A DNA stretch of 64,000 nucleotides from Adiantum capillus-veneris (GCA_014529385.2 CM043951.1:109716469-109780468); one strand, 5' to 3'. Shown: positions 23,045 through 35,244, counted from the stretch's first letter. Notes: generated by a model not told the origin, from the sequence alone. A program made the numbers and translations.

Positions 23045-23180
23045 AACAAGAGAGAGATTGTAAAATTGATGAGGACAACAACAAGCCGAGGAAAGCATCC
23101 TCAGGGGGATCAGTCTTGGTTGAGAAAGTGCTAGAGCCTTTAGATGCTCTATTACAAGCGCATGAAGCAAGGCTAAAAAG

Positions 23181-23864
23181 AAACCTAAACATCAAAGAGC
23201 ATAGCAGATCACTGATTTTCATACTCAATATGAGGGATTCGGGCTGACCTTGTAAGGGACGGCCTTAACATGGTTTCAACCTTTGAACCCTGAAACTTGT
23301 CCGAATATTGAACATGTATTGCAGGAGTTCGCGGAAGAATTCTCAAAACGGAGTATAAAGCATAATACTATATCACAGGTATATGTTTTTAAACAAAAGG
23401 AGAACGAAAAAGTGAAGGAAGCATCCTTGAGATTCAAGCAATACATTGAGAGGTGCCCAAGGAGAGAATTACCGCAGGACGAGAGATTGTCTGTGCTCTT
23501 CATTGAAGGACTTAGAAACAAAACCTTAAAAAAGGACCTTCACTTGAAAGCCTGTAGCACATTTGAACAGGCTGCAAGGGAAGCGTTATATCTTATTGAT
23601 AACTGCAAATCATATGGGGAAGTGTCAGAGAATACTGATTCAGTAACCAATGGCTCTTCATCTATTAAGAGTGAACCCTCTACCAAGAAAGATGCGCAGG
23701 CTTCTTTGATGCCGACAGCTGACCAAATGATAGAGGAAGTAATGAAGAGAATGCAGCAACATATGAGATCAAATCTGGTGATGAGACAGTCTCAGACGAG
23801 GAAATGTGACATATGTGGGAAGGATCACCCAACGCCGTGGTGTACACAACATCCAAAAGCACCA
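23181..23864 (+). repeat. gag duplication unit 2
   Basis: A tandem-style second copy of 21417-22100 with only scattered base changes. A third, shorter start of the same unit appears at about 23892 and jumps to sequence that otherwise lies at 23112-23180. Confidence 0.92.
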
Positions 23865-23888
23865 AAAGCATCAAAGAAGCAAGGCTAA
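23283..23888 (+). pseudogene. gag: Second gag capsid copy (element B)
   Basis: It repeats the capsid domain and first zinc knuckle (CDICGKDHPTPWC) of 21486-22148 with few amino-acid changes, then ends at a TAA after a short tail. Knuckles two and three are not repeated. It lies where protease and RT should begin. The duplication probably arose by unequal exchange or template switching during reverse transcription, not as a functional second Gag. Confidence 0.85.
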
Positions 23889-24437
23889 AAAAAAACCTAA
23901 ACATCAAATAGCAGAGCAGATCAGTCTTGGTCGAGAAAGTGCTAGAGCCTTTAGATGCTCTATTACAAGCGCATGAAGCAAGGCTAAAAACAAACCAAAT
24001 CTTAGAGCAGAGATGGTTGACTTATCCTCAACCAAAAGTGGAAACGAAGCGTTTGGAAATGTGCCTCAGGAAGATATAGGTTAGGTAGGCCAAATTCTAG
24101 CTCATTGATCATTTTCACATTTTGAGAGAGAAGAAGAGAGCTTCTTGACCTAGAGCGAGCTGCCACATTTCTACCCCGTACGGACGATCGGAGCCAGCAT
24201 TTCATACTAGATTTCACAGGTATGTTCCTTATCAAGTAAAGATCAAGTCTATTATGCATGCAAGCGCGAATCATTGCACAAACGGGCGAATGGATCAAAT
24301 CAAAGACAGATTAGGTCGGGTAGATCTAGGGCCCTTAGAGGAATCAAAACAAAACTTTTTTCAAGCACAGAACACATCAATGTGTTCCCCACAATGTCAG
24401 GAACCAGGCCATATGATCAAACCTCAAAATGGTGGTG

Positions 24438-24461
24438 GTACACCGATCGCGATTGGTATAC
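24438..24461. repeat. 24-bp palindrome B, spacer copy 1
   Basis: The left arm GTACACCGATCG is the exact ideal arm. The right arm CGATTGGTATAC differs from its mirror at two bases, one C-to-T and one G-to-A. Confidence 0.9.
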
Positions 24462-24551
24462 ATCACTGTCCAAATTTGCCACAGAAATCGCTGAAAGCAT
24501 TCTCTCAGCTTCGCCAACAACCTGCAGGTGATAAAAATTAACTTGGGTTCT

Positions 24552-24575
24552 ATGGAACGATCGCGATCGGTGCCC
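24552..24575. repeat. 24-bp palindrome B, spacer copy 2
   Basis: Core CGATCGCGATCGG is intact; the outer arms are decayed. Confidence 0.8.
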
Positions 24576-25168
24576 CCAGGATCAGATTTTGCAAATTTTG
24601 GCTTGGCCCAGGCTTAGAACTCAGTGAGGGATACACTCTCCTGAATTTTCATGAAAAATGCACAAATTTTGCTCATAGAATGGGCCAAATTTGTCAAACA
24701 CACCCAAATCGGGAAAATTGACCTACAAATACCAAAATTCGACTAAAAATTATGACGAATGGTTTGAAAGGCATACCTGTCCGACTAGGAGTCAGTATAG
24801 TTGTAGAAAACCCCGAATGGATCTCAGAATATCCTACAACAACAGAGATAGTTGTAGAAAACCTCGAATGATCACACAAAGGAAGAATTTTGGCCAAACT
24901 AAATTTAAAGACTAAATGACGACTTAGAAGTACCCAAATATCATATTGGGAAGTAGTAAAAGCTCAAAAACTAACATCAACTAACTCCAGGCTCCAATCA
25001 GAATTCATCAGGAAAATCCAATATGGTTAGACTTAGTAAAATAAGGTCAAACAATGAAAAATTGCTCTAATTTGTTCATTTTAAGTCCAAAACTTGAAAA
25101 TAAATCATTAGTGGGCTAGGCAGGCATAGGAGACTAAAGCCATCTAGTTTTCACCCAAAAAAGACCAA

Positions 25169-25192
25169 GTACTACGATCGCGATCGGTGTAC
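25169..25192. repeat. 24-bp palindrome B, spacer copy 3
   Basis: GTACTACGATCG followed by CGATCGGTGTAC, identical to leader copy 1. Confidence 0.92.
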
Positions 25193-25441
25193 CTCAGCAT
25201 CAGATTTTGACCAAAACTTGACAGATCTCTTGTTCACATCTTGTTCAAGTCACACATCAAGCTTCAAGCCAATTGGACATAAAAAACCCATGAAAAATCA
25301 AAGTCTAGTCCAAAACTCCCTTGTAACCCAAAATTGGGACTTATAAACTCAAAAGTGGTTTAAATAAAAGACAGAGTGGACCAAAATGACCCTCTAGCTA
25401 TCAGCAAACCACTCATGTGATCAAATGTTATTTTGGCCTCT

Positions 25442-25465
25442 GTACTACGATCGCGATCGGTGTAC
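25442..25465. repeat. 24-bp palindrome B, spacer copy 4
   Basis: Identical to spacer copy 3, 273 bp further on, almost the same step as between leader copies 1 and 2. Confidence 0.92.
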
Positions 25466-25646
25466 CTCAGGCCCAGATTTGGCTCAGATTTCAATCAGTC
25501 ATAGCTCTAGTCTTTCTAGTCCCACTGTTGAAATATGGACAAGAAGTTATGATCAGTTTTAACTTTTGAACTGCTTTTTACTAAAAGTCTAAATGCTACT
25601 GGTTGCGAAGGAAAATCCTGACAGCTTGTGATTCTAATGACACAGA

Positions 25647-28600
25647 ATGCCTCGCCAAAAGCAAGCAAGGCAGTGGAGAGCAGCACCATATAAAGTGGAT
25701 GAGCTCTCTACAAACGAAAAAGCTCACATCTCGGATGAAACACTAGCTCAGATCCCTGCTCACATTTTCATCGCAAAGTTTAGGGATGTTGATGGTGACA
25801 TGGTAAAGACGACTATCATGCCATGGGAAATATGGAATCTCCATTGAAGGCCGGAGGTCACTAAAGCCGTGCGGGCTATTCATTTGGAGCAGTTTTTCAA
25901 ATTGCAGCCATGGGGAACAGACTACATGAGGGCCCACGAGCTCATGAGCTCGATATAGTATGATGGGCAAGCGATGCTCACCGACAAGGATGGTTCAAAG
26001 GTAAAAGTAAAGATCGCAAAAAACATCATCAACGAAGCTTTGCACTTCCTTCCAGGGCAACACAACTTGCTAGCAAAGACCAAGTCACTGGACAACGAGA
26101 AGGCGTTTATCAAAGTAAAAGAAAACAAGTACAAGTAGAATGACATGATATACGGTGAGCTGCAGTCACCAATGAGATTGACTCTCAACATTTCAGTGTA
26201 CAAAAGCCTGCTCGCTACACTGAGCCGATCGTGCACATCGCAGTAGCCATGGCTCTAGCAACAGCTAAAAACAGAACCATCCGATGCGATTATGGTTCTT
26301 ACATCTTGGAAAGCTTGGTCGAAGCAAATTTGAAGGGCTCGGCAAAAAACAAAAGCTACATGAGCGCAGGGCCAATGCTAACAAGAATAGCATACCAAGC
26401 TTTGGGAATGCTTGAAGACCTGCCGGAGGCCAATTCTCAAGCGGCCTTGATTCAGAAAGCAAAGCTAATTGCTCACTCAGTAAGGACAACCACTACCGCA
26501 ACATCATCGCGCTCGGTCAAGGCATCCAACAAAAGCTCAAGTGATGAAGAAAAGACGGATACTGAAGAAGAGGGAAATTCTCAAGGGTCAAAAGACAAAG
26601 GACCATCTGAATTTGAAGAAAGCGAGGAAGAAGACACCACCACACTGCTCAGGAGAAGAAGAAGGGAAAGAAGTACAGTGCCGCATTCCGAACTTCAAAA
26701 AGTATATGCAGAGGCCCAACAAAGGATTGAGAAAGGAAGGACAAAGTTGCGGGCTGACAGAAAAGCAAGGGCTGCTGCAACACAACAAACAGAAAAACGA
26801 AGGTTCGAGAAGGAAAGACAAGCAAGAATAGAAGAGGCAGCTCGAATACAGGCTGAAAAACAAAGGATAGCCGCGGAACAAAAGGCTGCAGAAGTGGACG
26901 TATCTTCTCAGTCCACTAAAGGAGCAAAGGAGAAAGATGTGGCTGAAGATAGGAACCAAGCAGAGCAACTAAAGAAAGATCAAAGAGAGAGGAATGTGGA
27001 AGCACGACAAGCGACGAAATTGACTCGCCGAAGAATAAGTAAGCTTTTAAAGAAAAGAAAAATGAACGCGTCTGTTTCACAGCCAAGGGAAGATGCACCA
27101 AAAAAGAGGCACGTACAGGAAGGGGAGAAATCACCACCTCCTCCTCCATCATCTGCACACAAAGAGTCTATGCCTCCTACGGAAGCAATAGGATACCAAG
27201 AAGACTGTCAGGCAATGACTGATTTTGACTACAAAAAAACCTTACAGGAATTAGAGAGACAATTCCAATGCCAGCACGTGGTGTTGAGAGAAAAAGAAAA
27301 GCAGGTACAGGAGGCTCAACAAAAGCAAGCATCTGTGCAAGAGGATTTAGAGAGCTTGCGGACGCAGCTAGAGTCGACAATGAAGGAAAGAGACATTGAT
27401 CGACAATACAGTCAATCTCTCATCCAAGACTTATTTGATCTACACAAGCAGCTGACGACCAAAGAAACAGAATGTCAAGAATTGACTACAAAGGTACAGA
27501 AAGCAACGGAGCAGCTTGAGTATGAAGGTGCAAGGTTCCAAAGAGTGACAAGCTCATACAACACAGTAAAAAGCACGCTTATCACATTGCTGAAGAACTA
27601 GGAACCTGTTGGAGCATTGGTCTCCACATCAGACAATGCTGCAGCGGAGAACACCCTAGCGGCACTAAAAGAGGAGCTAGATCAAGAAAAACTTCAAAGA
27701 CAGTTGCTCGTCTTGGGAATGATGGTCCAACGGCGAGGCCAACGAGAAAAAAGTAAAAGAGCTGGAGCAGCAACTCGCACAAGCAAGGGCCGAGTTAGAG
27801 ACTCAGAAGTAGATTAGTGACACATTGTTGAAAGGAAAAGAAGCATTGAGTTCTCAACAGCAAATCAGAACAGAGGAAGTCCAAGTGCAACCGCAACTGC
27901 TACCAGAACAAGAAATGCCTGACTTGCCTGAAACATCACACCAAGGAACAAGAGCAAGGATCAGCAGAGGCAAATCTGGAGATAAGAGATGATCTAACTC
28001 AGACCATCAACGACATGCCAGAGGGACCAGCAAAAGATTACATGATATACGAAAAGAACATAATGGAGTCAGCGGCCCTCGCGTTCTTACAGCCAGAAGA
28101 GCACGTGGAGGGGTTTGGCCATGAGTACCTACCTTTTCCCTTGATATGCCACGAAGCAATCCTGTGGAAGGAGAAGATGCGGCCGACCTTGCCACGAAAC
28201 AAAGACGGGGGTTACGAAGGTGTAGCACTGACAGCTGAAGAAGCACAAGTACTCATAGACGACCACCCAAAGTGGAGACAGAAGTGGCTGGACAAGCGGC
28301 CACAGGATCTAACCAACTACCACAACGCTCCTCAACACATTCAAATAGATCCTACTTTCTACCCAATCCCTAGAAGACGCACATGTAAGGAGTTTGCCAC
28401 ATGGAAAGACTCAGGGCGGCAAAAGCTGAACTACCCAGTCCTGACAGCACAAAACCTCCTACAATAGTCTATGTAGTAAACACTCTCAATTCGACAATCA
28501 CTTTGATACGGGATGTCCTCGACGTAGCCTGTCAGATGATGGTAAAGATAGCCCGAATGATCGCTACCTACATCCAAGTGTTCAAAGACACTGAAGGCGA

Positions 28601-29063
28601 CGATCATCCGTGGAATCTGTTCTTAGAATGGCATAGAGGAATTTGCTCGAATTTGCAAGATTCACCACCACACCATATCCTGATGGCAATGTACTCAAGA
28701 CTAATGTACCTGCCTTCACATTACTTGCAGACGTTTGAAGAGACCTTTGTCACATGTTTCTTAGAAATCGACTCAAGGATCTTCCATCCTATGGCGCAGG
28801 ACCTCAAGGCACGGTACATAGCATATCAGCACACAGTAAGTGAAAACCCTTTCAGGTACAACAAGAAGACCTGGAAGCTGTCCTTTGAACACAGAGTTTC
28901 TCAGCAAAGCTTGCTTCCTTGGAGCCCCATCAACGACCAAAGCTCTGAACATGCAGGAGGACGTGCAACCATAAGGAAGGGGGGAGTTTTTGGCAGACGA
29001 AGCTGCAGTTTCCAGAGAAGGAGTCACATTTTAGTGGAAAACCCTTGTAAAATTCTTTTGTAA
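25647..29063 (+). pseudogene. Accessory ORF of element B, homologue of 6975-10175
   Basis: The ATG at 25647 opens an N-terminal domain with stops at 25845, about 25957 and 26136, then a frameshift to the 26231-27601 frame. Shared landmarks with element A include an H-x-FF block, R-x-x-EL, SIQ-x-DG with LT-x-x-DG-x-KV, and MLTRIAYQALG against ILTRIAYEAIG. The middle is a long charged coiled coil (26500-27800) with Glu/Lys/Gln heptads. The C-terminal domain, in two frames (28015-28467 and 28401-29063), has HPKWRQKWL and MYLPSHYLQTFEETFVTCFL, matching element A. The function is unknown, but the conserved ends show past selection. The current copy is broken. Confidence 0.75.
28973..28986 (+). promoter_or_regulatory. 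3' polypurine tract of element B
   Basis: AAGGAAGGGGGGAG directly precedes the 3' LTR, shortly after the accessory ORF C-terminal domain. Confidence 0.8.
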
Positions 29064-29574
29064 GAGAGCATCTCTAAGACGAGAACTTGTAAAATAATTT
29101 ATGATTATTTTTTTGGGAGCAATTGTATATTAGAGAGCTAGTTAGAAGTTTAGGAGCTTTTGGCCGTACAAGCCAATTGTAAAGACCTAAACTATAAAGG
29201 TCAAGTTTTGTAGGTTTGAACATTATCATCTTTCATGGGAAGTTTGAAGAAAATGGTGTACGTACTAAGAGATATCTCTTGCTCCAACTTGTAATCATTG
29301 CTACTGTGGCTACGGTAATCCAAATTCAGATTCGTTTATTGCATTGTGTTCCTCTTGCTTTGCTCTTTTATTCAAGTGTAAGCATTCGAGATTCGGTGTA
29401 GGTTTTCAACCACGTGTTTGGAGCTTTAAATCATTGTTTTGAGTGCTTATATGCGTATTTTATGTTGTTTTGACCCTAGGAGAGGCTTTAGGGACCCTAA
29501 AACGACCCTTTAGGATCATCTGTTTACTGTTTTTGCTTACTTTGGGACGAACGATCGCGATCCATGTACCTACA
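28987..29574 (+). repeat. 3' LTR of element B, truncated
   Basis: It matches the first two thirds of the 5' LTR (GACGAAGCTGC... through TGTACCTAC). It stops at 29574, where inverted family L sequence begins, so about 320 bp are missing. A palindrome B relic is at 29546. Confidence 0.88.
29546..29569. repeat. 24-bp palindrome B, in 3' LTR
   Basis: Same degraded form as the 5' LTR copy at 18285. Confidence 0.75.
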
Positions 29575-31023
29575 TAGTGTTTTACACATCTGATTGGCTC
29601 CCTACCAGATGCATGTGCATTGAACTCCGATCCACCGGTCCAAACACTAATAACTTGAACTCCAACACAAGGTTCCAAATTAATTATAGGGAGCAGTGCT
29701 GCTTGCTTACCCCTCTCTGCCACTCACAAGCCTCTCTCTGGCTGAAGCTAGTGGTGACACCTGTCAATTGACTAGAAATCTGACGTCGAGGCCCTTGTGG
29801 CCACTGCCACGAGTGCCATGCCAATTTCCTCTTTCAAATCTTTATTACCATAATCTCTGTTCAGCTTGCCTTTTTCCTTGTTTATCTGTGAGTTCTTGTT
29901 TTGCTTTTGGCATCAAACTCTCTAGCCAAACAAAGCGTCGAATCACTATCGTGACAAATTTTAATGTACCTCGTGGGTACCAGGGCAACTAGCTGAGTAC
30001 TGGTACTGCCATCCTTCTCCAACTGACCTTTGCACTTGTCCTCCAGCGAACTCCTCGAGATGCTTTTGAATTCCCAAACTCAAGCCAAACAATTTTCGTG
30101 GGTTCCTTGAGAGCCGTGCCATTGTATAGGCCGCTAAATGGATGGTTCAGGATCCGTTATCCATAGCTCTTGGTTGTCTTGAATCCATGTCGTCGGGCGT
30201 GCTCAAGCAAGGGGGTGCCTTGTTGAAGTTGCAAAACTTGGTATTTCATACCTTCTCGCAATCCAATAGGCCATGAAAAACTTCAAATTCCAAGCCACAA
30301 GAACTCCAAGCTGATGACGATCCACTTCACAGCCTACACCAAACTGCTCTAGAGCCTCTGAGATCCCGCTCTTAAGCTCCAAATCGGTCGCCTCTCCCAA
30401 GCCGCAAGATTGACACGAAGCCGCTCCCATGTACAATGCTCGCTGCACCCTCTGCTTCTATTGCCTTCTCCAAACTGCATGTTGTCCCTCTCTTAAGGCC
30501 AAACTACGCGGCTTCATGTCCCAAACCGCTCCACACTACGCCTTTTCCGAGCCGCTCAGCAAGGCCTCTTTATGGGCTCCACTCCCAAATTGCTGCTCAA
30601 AGCTCGCATGTCCACTTTCACTTATCCCAAAGACGATCAAGCAATGAGAGGTTCCTTGATGCCCTCCTCTAAGTGTCACCCTAAAGCAGTTTTTGGGTGC
30701 CTTGAGGTTTGTGTCGCCAAGAGGGGGAGAATAAGGGGCGAAAGTGGGCAATGAAGAGGAATCACCAAGGGACGGCTTTGAAAACGCTCCGCGTTGATGG
30801 GAAGACCATCAAGCCACGCTGTCGGGCAGCGTTTCAAAATACAGCCGCTGGGTAGGGTATTGCTAGAGCCGCCAAGAGAGGGAAGGGGTTTCACAAGCTC
30901 ATGGCATTGCAAGGAGGGGTACTGTAAAGGGAGGGGGGGAAGATGGTTGCCAACCAACAAAGGGGGGAAACTCCTCAACGTTCTTGGCTGCTCCTCCATG
31001 CCACTACCTTCAAGGAGCACACA
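29575..31023 (-). mobile_element. Family L internal region, inverted copy
   Basis: Read on the minus strand it runs from the inverted primer site at 31024 toward the family's 3' landmarks: TTGGACC, GTGGTGACACCTGTC mirrored, and the GCATGTGCATTGAACTCCGA block. The part 30190-30760 is a divergent subfamily segment. No conserved ORF. Confidence 0.75.
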
Positions 31024-31035
31024 GCTCTGATACCA
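31024..31035 (-). promoter_or_regulatory. Primer binding site, inverted family L copy
   Basis: GCTCTGATACCA is the mirror of TGGTATCAGAGC, complementary to the 3' end of initiator-Met tRNA. Confidence 0.85.
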
Positions 31036-31081
31036 AGTCAAAGTCAATGATGTGGAAGCGTAGAGACCAAGGGGAGTGAGC

Positions 31082-31132
<51 letters not shown>

Positions 31133-31165
31133 TCGTGAACCAATCAACCTTGACAGTGAATAACT
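31036..31165 (-). repeat. Family L LTR fragment, inverted
   Basis: It runs from AGTCAAAG beside the primer site through an (AG) tract (31084-31130) and CCAATCAACCTTG, then switches at about 31165 to forward family L internal sequence. Confidence 0.8.
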
Positions 31166-31376
31166 AAATGAATGGGGATAATTGGACGTATTTTGGTCTA
31201 CAATTCAAAGTTTCTACAAAGGAAACCGATGCTCAAGAGCCATTACTTTCATGTACAAATTTGAGGAGAGCAACACCGAGGTGTATCCAATATCCCGGTC
31301 GGTGCTAGGGTGTCCATGGTAGCTTCTTCATCGACTTGGTCTCACTATTGCTTTCCACTATGAGCTGCAAAGAGGG
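31166..31376 (+). mobile_element. Family L internal 3' end, forward fragment
   Basis: GAATGGGGATAATTGGACG through CACCGAGGTGTATCC to GAGGG before the next LTR: the last 210 bp of the family L internal region. It is fused directly to the inverted LTR fragment on its left. Confidence 0.75.
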
Positions 31377-31573
31377 TGTTTAAGTTTAGGCATCTCAAGT
31401 GAACTGCCCATTGTAATCCCATTTTCTAGTATGGATTTTAGGTATTAATTTTACTTATTTGTCAAAGTCTTGAGTAGGGCAATTTACTAGGATTTCTATA
31501 CACGCAACCCCTTGCCTCCATTGCATACACATCCAATTATTCATTTCCAAGGGTTATTGGTTTAGGAGACTCG

Positions 31574-31606
<33 letters not shown>

Positions 31607-31659
31607 GCTCTCTCTCTCTCTCATAGGGATTCGGGACCTATGAGACACACACTAGCATA

Positions 31660-32400
31660 GGAGACACCACTCAGAGGGGTAGTCTGGAACTGCAATGGTT
31701 CTATATGGACACATCCGGAGCGCCTAGAGGAGATCATCAGTGAGCATGACTTTGTATGTTTTATGGAGACACATGAGAGCCCAGAGAGAGGACTACCTGT
31801 AGTCACAGGATTTCACTGGGAGTCGACTTACAGGACCATCACCAGACAGAGTACAGCTCAGGGGTCATAAGGGGTGGCCATACTATTCAGACAGAGCTTA
31901 CACAATCGGATACAGGTGATGAGTAGAGACAAGGAGGCATGCTATATGTGGGTACGGCTAGAGCTCACCCACGAGAGGGCTATACATTGCCATATGCTAG
32001 TTTTCACCACATGGATCACGATATGCTATCGAGGACCCCTACTCTCGACTGTCGGAGGACATTTCTCACTACACATCACTCGGGGAAGTCCTCCTCATGG
32101 GGGACTTCAACGGGAGGACACAAAGCCGACAATGTGAGATCTATGATATGGAGCAGCCGGAGATCATGAGGGCACTTGGTGCAGAGGACATGGGGGTGAG
32201 TAGAGTGTCTGTAGATGGGGGACATGACAACACTCGATATGGCAGACACCTTCTTGAGCTTGGCAGCAGGCACCATCTCATTATTTATAACGGGATGGCA
32301 AGGTGGCCAGATTCTAGGGGATTCACTTGCTTCCCACACAGTGGCGGAGAGAGCACAGTGGACTATTTGTTGGGCTCTACCTAGACAGCAGAGCTTATAC
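31660..32400 (+). pseudogene. LINE apurinic-type endonuclease domain
   Basis: WNCNG at about 31690, FVCFMETHESPERG (the catalytic Glu block) near 31750, and GVAILFRQSL near 31875 come in order. MGDFNGRTQ at 32097 and VDYLLGST at about 32360-32384 follow. These are the ordered motifs of APE-type LINE endonucleases, which nick the target for target-primed reverse transcription. The reading frame changes at least twice between 31860 and 32100, and a stop ends the last segment at 32384. The linker to the RT domain lies at 32400-33040. Confidence 0.82.
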
Positions 32401-33039
32401 ACTCCTTCAACGTTGCACGCACACTGATAGGGGCGGATCATACTTATCTTACATTCTCGCTTCTTGCTACAGAGCTTGCTGACCCCCCCGCTTGCCCCCC
32501 TCACACTTACAATACCATTTCTTTCACTCATGAGCTCACTCCTGTTTATATACATCACCTGCATGAGCACCTTATACACTTAGACCCCACAGCACCTCTG
32601 GACACACTCACCACACACATTACATCCATCTTACACGAGTCAGCCACTCAAAGTTTCCCACATCACATACACACACACCCTCCACGCACTGGCACTATGC
32701 CACAAAACAGGTGGTACGACAACGAATGTCGAGATCTACACAGACACCTACGCATATTGGAGATCAAAGGGGAGATTACACATCGCCAGGCTCAGCGCAG
32801 GATGCAGACACTTACCTGTCGTAAAAGACGAGAGTGGGAGGAACACGAGTATTTGGACATCTATCATTTACTCATGAGCCAAGATATCCCAGGCTATCCA
32901 CTCCTATTCAGGACCCAGCGACATGGCACAGATATGCTGAGAGCTTATACGAGATCCCAGGACAGCCACCCATACCTACGCCATCGGCTACCCGACCCAC
33001 ATCATCTACTTTCTTCACCACCCACATGGTGTAGAAAGC

Positions 33040-34140
33040 TATATCCCACCTACAGCATGGGAGGGCTAGAGATCAGGCAGGCCTACAGGCAGAGCATTTT
33101 ATATATGGCTGTGATGCATTGGCAACACTCATTGCCCACCTCTTCAACCGCGCGCTTTCAGAGGGATTCCCAGAGTTGTGGACAGAGCACACCATCGTGC
33201 CTATCCACAAATCTGGGGATGCCACGGATCCTAGCACATATCGCACTATCATGATTGGTCCTATACTGGCCAAACTATAGGCGCGGTTTTAGAGGAGCTC
33301 AGTTCTCTAGCAGAGGGAGAGGGCATGAGGACACCAGGACAAGCAGGCTTCCGCCAAGCTTTCTCTACTATTGATCATATCTTCACCCTTCGTTGTCTGA
33401 TCGACCAGACACGGGTGAGGAAAAGGAGATTATATTGTTGCTTCGTGGACTTCCGCAAAGCATTTGACACAGTACCTAGAGAGAGACTTTTCAGACGCCT
33501 GGCTGCACTTGGGATTGGAGAGGAGATGGCATGCGGGATCTATGCATTGTATGAGCATGTATCTAGCAGAGTGAGATGCCCGGGTGGATTATCTGACACC
33601 CTTGTGAGCACCATTGGTGTGAAACAAGGTTGCCCTCTATCACCTACACTCTTTGGTCTAGGGAATATTGTACACATACTCTTATATGCAGATGATATTT
33701 TCCTCATGTTAGAGACGGCAGAGGGACTACAGCTACATTTGCAGGCTCTGGATGATTTCTACTCACAGAGAGGACTCACGGTAAACCTTGGCAAGACCAA
33801 GGTTCTCATATTTCATACATCGGCTCAGATTCGCCGACAGAGTAGATTTGCAGTAGCTGGAGGGGATATAGAGGTGACAGGCTCATATGTATATCTGGGG
33901 GTTACATTCACCGCAGCATCAGGGACCTTCTCCATGACACAGGCAGCCAGAGATAGACTTACCAGAGGATACGCATCACTAGCTATGATGCAAAGACAGT
34001 GCCACCAGTCCCACTTCCAGGAGCCCCGGACGAAGGGGTGGCTCTTTGACACATTGGTCACACCTGCACTCGTGTATGCCTCGGCCATTTGGGGACCGGG
34101 ACTGGCTGACTCAATATGGACACAGATAGAGAGGCCATAG
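33040..34140 (+). pseudogene. LINE reverse transcriptase domain
   Basis: Before the main open segment, 33040-33290 in another frame reads like the thumb-side entry of LINE RTs (FNRALSEGFPELWTEHTIVP and SGDATDPSTYRTIMIG). The open frame 33325-34140 carries CFVDFRKAFDTVPRERLF, GVKQGCPLSPTLFGL and the catalytic LLYADDIF at about 33675-33698. Between LFGL and the YADD block fewer residues than usual are present, so an in-frame deletion of the palm insertion is likely. It copies the LINE RNA at the nicked target. A frame break near 33280 and a TAG at 34138 make it a pseudogene. Confidence 0.9.
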
Positions 34141-34146
34141 ATTATT

Positions 34147-35244
34147 ATGATCTCCAGGATGATTCGCAGCAAGCCATCAGCTTCACATGACATTATTAGA
34201 GCTGAGCTGGCTGCACCACCGATGTTGGTAGAGGCACTCTTTCAGACTGTTTGCCTTCTTCACAGATTCAAAGATATGGATCCAGATAGGATCTCTCATA
34301 GAGCCTTCATTGCATCTAGAGAGATGGCACAAGCAGGGGACACTAGCTCATGGTATGCCCAGACAGGAGATTGGCTAGCTCAGCGTGGTTTTGATATCGG
34401 GAGACTACCACCACTCTAGTATGACACCCAGGCCCTGACCTATTCCCTCTCACGCTCTAAGAGGAATAGGATCATCAGACACGAGATATGGCATACATAT
34501 ATTCAGAGGACATGGCGCAGACCCACAGACACCCTACCTCCTAAAATGCTATATTACTATGAGCATTTTTTGAGGTTCTCAGAGCAGGGATTCATTGAGA
34601 TTCCATTATACATGCAGGAGTACATGCCACACCGACTTCGGGTCAGTATTGGCCAGCTACGAGTGTCATCACATCAGCTAGAGATTGAGAGTGGCAGAGC
34701 CAGAGGCATACCACAAGAGGAGCGTACATGCCGGATCTGCCAGACAGAGGTGGAGAGTGAGGAACATTTTGTCATGAGATGCCCAGCATATACAGATCTG
34801 AGAGAGAGATATGGCATTGAAGACTCATTACAACAGCATATAATAGGCCGAGAGCAGAGTAGGTTTGGCCAGTTCCTGGTTGCGGCTTTAGAGGTTCGAG
34901 AGCAATTGTTACAGCCACGCCAGAGTGAGGATAGCCGGACACAGACTACCATCACACAGTTTTTCCGACGAGCAGGGCCAGACCCCCCCACACTACCTAC
35001 ACAGAGCAGAGGGCTTACCCTTCAGCAGGCAGAGTCTCAAAGGGCACGTCGGAGACCGAGGCTCCTAGGATACAGGACACATGGGTATCACCAGAGGGAG
35101 ATCTCGAGGATACTAGCTCTACACAATCAGTATCTAGAGCAGAGTCATGTACCAGCACCAGGGGATCCATCATTCCAGAGATACCTGAGCAGGCCACCAC
35201 CGATGTACCACATTCTCTACCCTACATATGTTGCTTGTTTTTAG
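34147..35244 (+). pseudogene. LINE C-terminal region with Cys/His motif
   Basis: Two open stretches (34147-34419 and 34546-35244) in the same frame continue the protein after RT. CRICQTEVESEEHFVMRCP at about 34730-34790 is the C-x2-C...H-x4-C zinc motif found after RT in many LINEs, followed by a Tyr/Leu/Arg stretch and a Gln/Arg-rich tail. The ORF ends at TAG 35242-35244, leaving about 257 bp of 3' UTR to the CT junction. It probably helps bind the element's RNA or target DNA. Confidence 0.78.

Larger units (their letters stand above)
24000..25646 (+). other. Spacer of element B with palindromes; pol missing
   Basis: No coding motif. It starts after a remnant repeating 23112-23180, carries four palindrome B copies, and runs to the accessory ORF. 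A complete relative would have RT, RNase H and integrase before this point. Confidence 0.7.
17741..29574 (+). mobile_element. Element B: Ty3/gypsy relative of A, pol deleted
   Basis: The order is 5' LTR (17741-18634), primer binding site, leader, gag with partial duplication, palindrome-bearing spacer, accessory ORF, polypurine tract and a 3' LTR truncated at 29574. No RT, RNase H or integrase motif is present between gag and spacer. Such a copy could move only with enzymes from a complete relative. The accessory ORF and architecture tie it to element A. It sits between a forward family L piece on the left and an inverted one on the right. No target-site duplication can be read. Confidence 0.85.

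Noticed and set aside
26231-27601. Host coiled-coil gene at 26231-27601
   Set aside because: It aligns with the element A accessory ORF and lies between element B's spacer and its polypurine tract.
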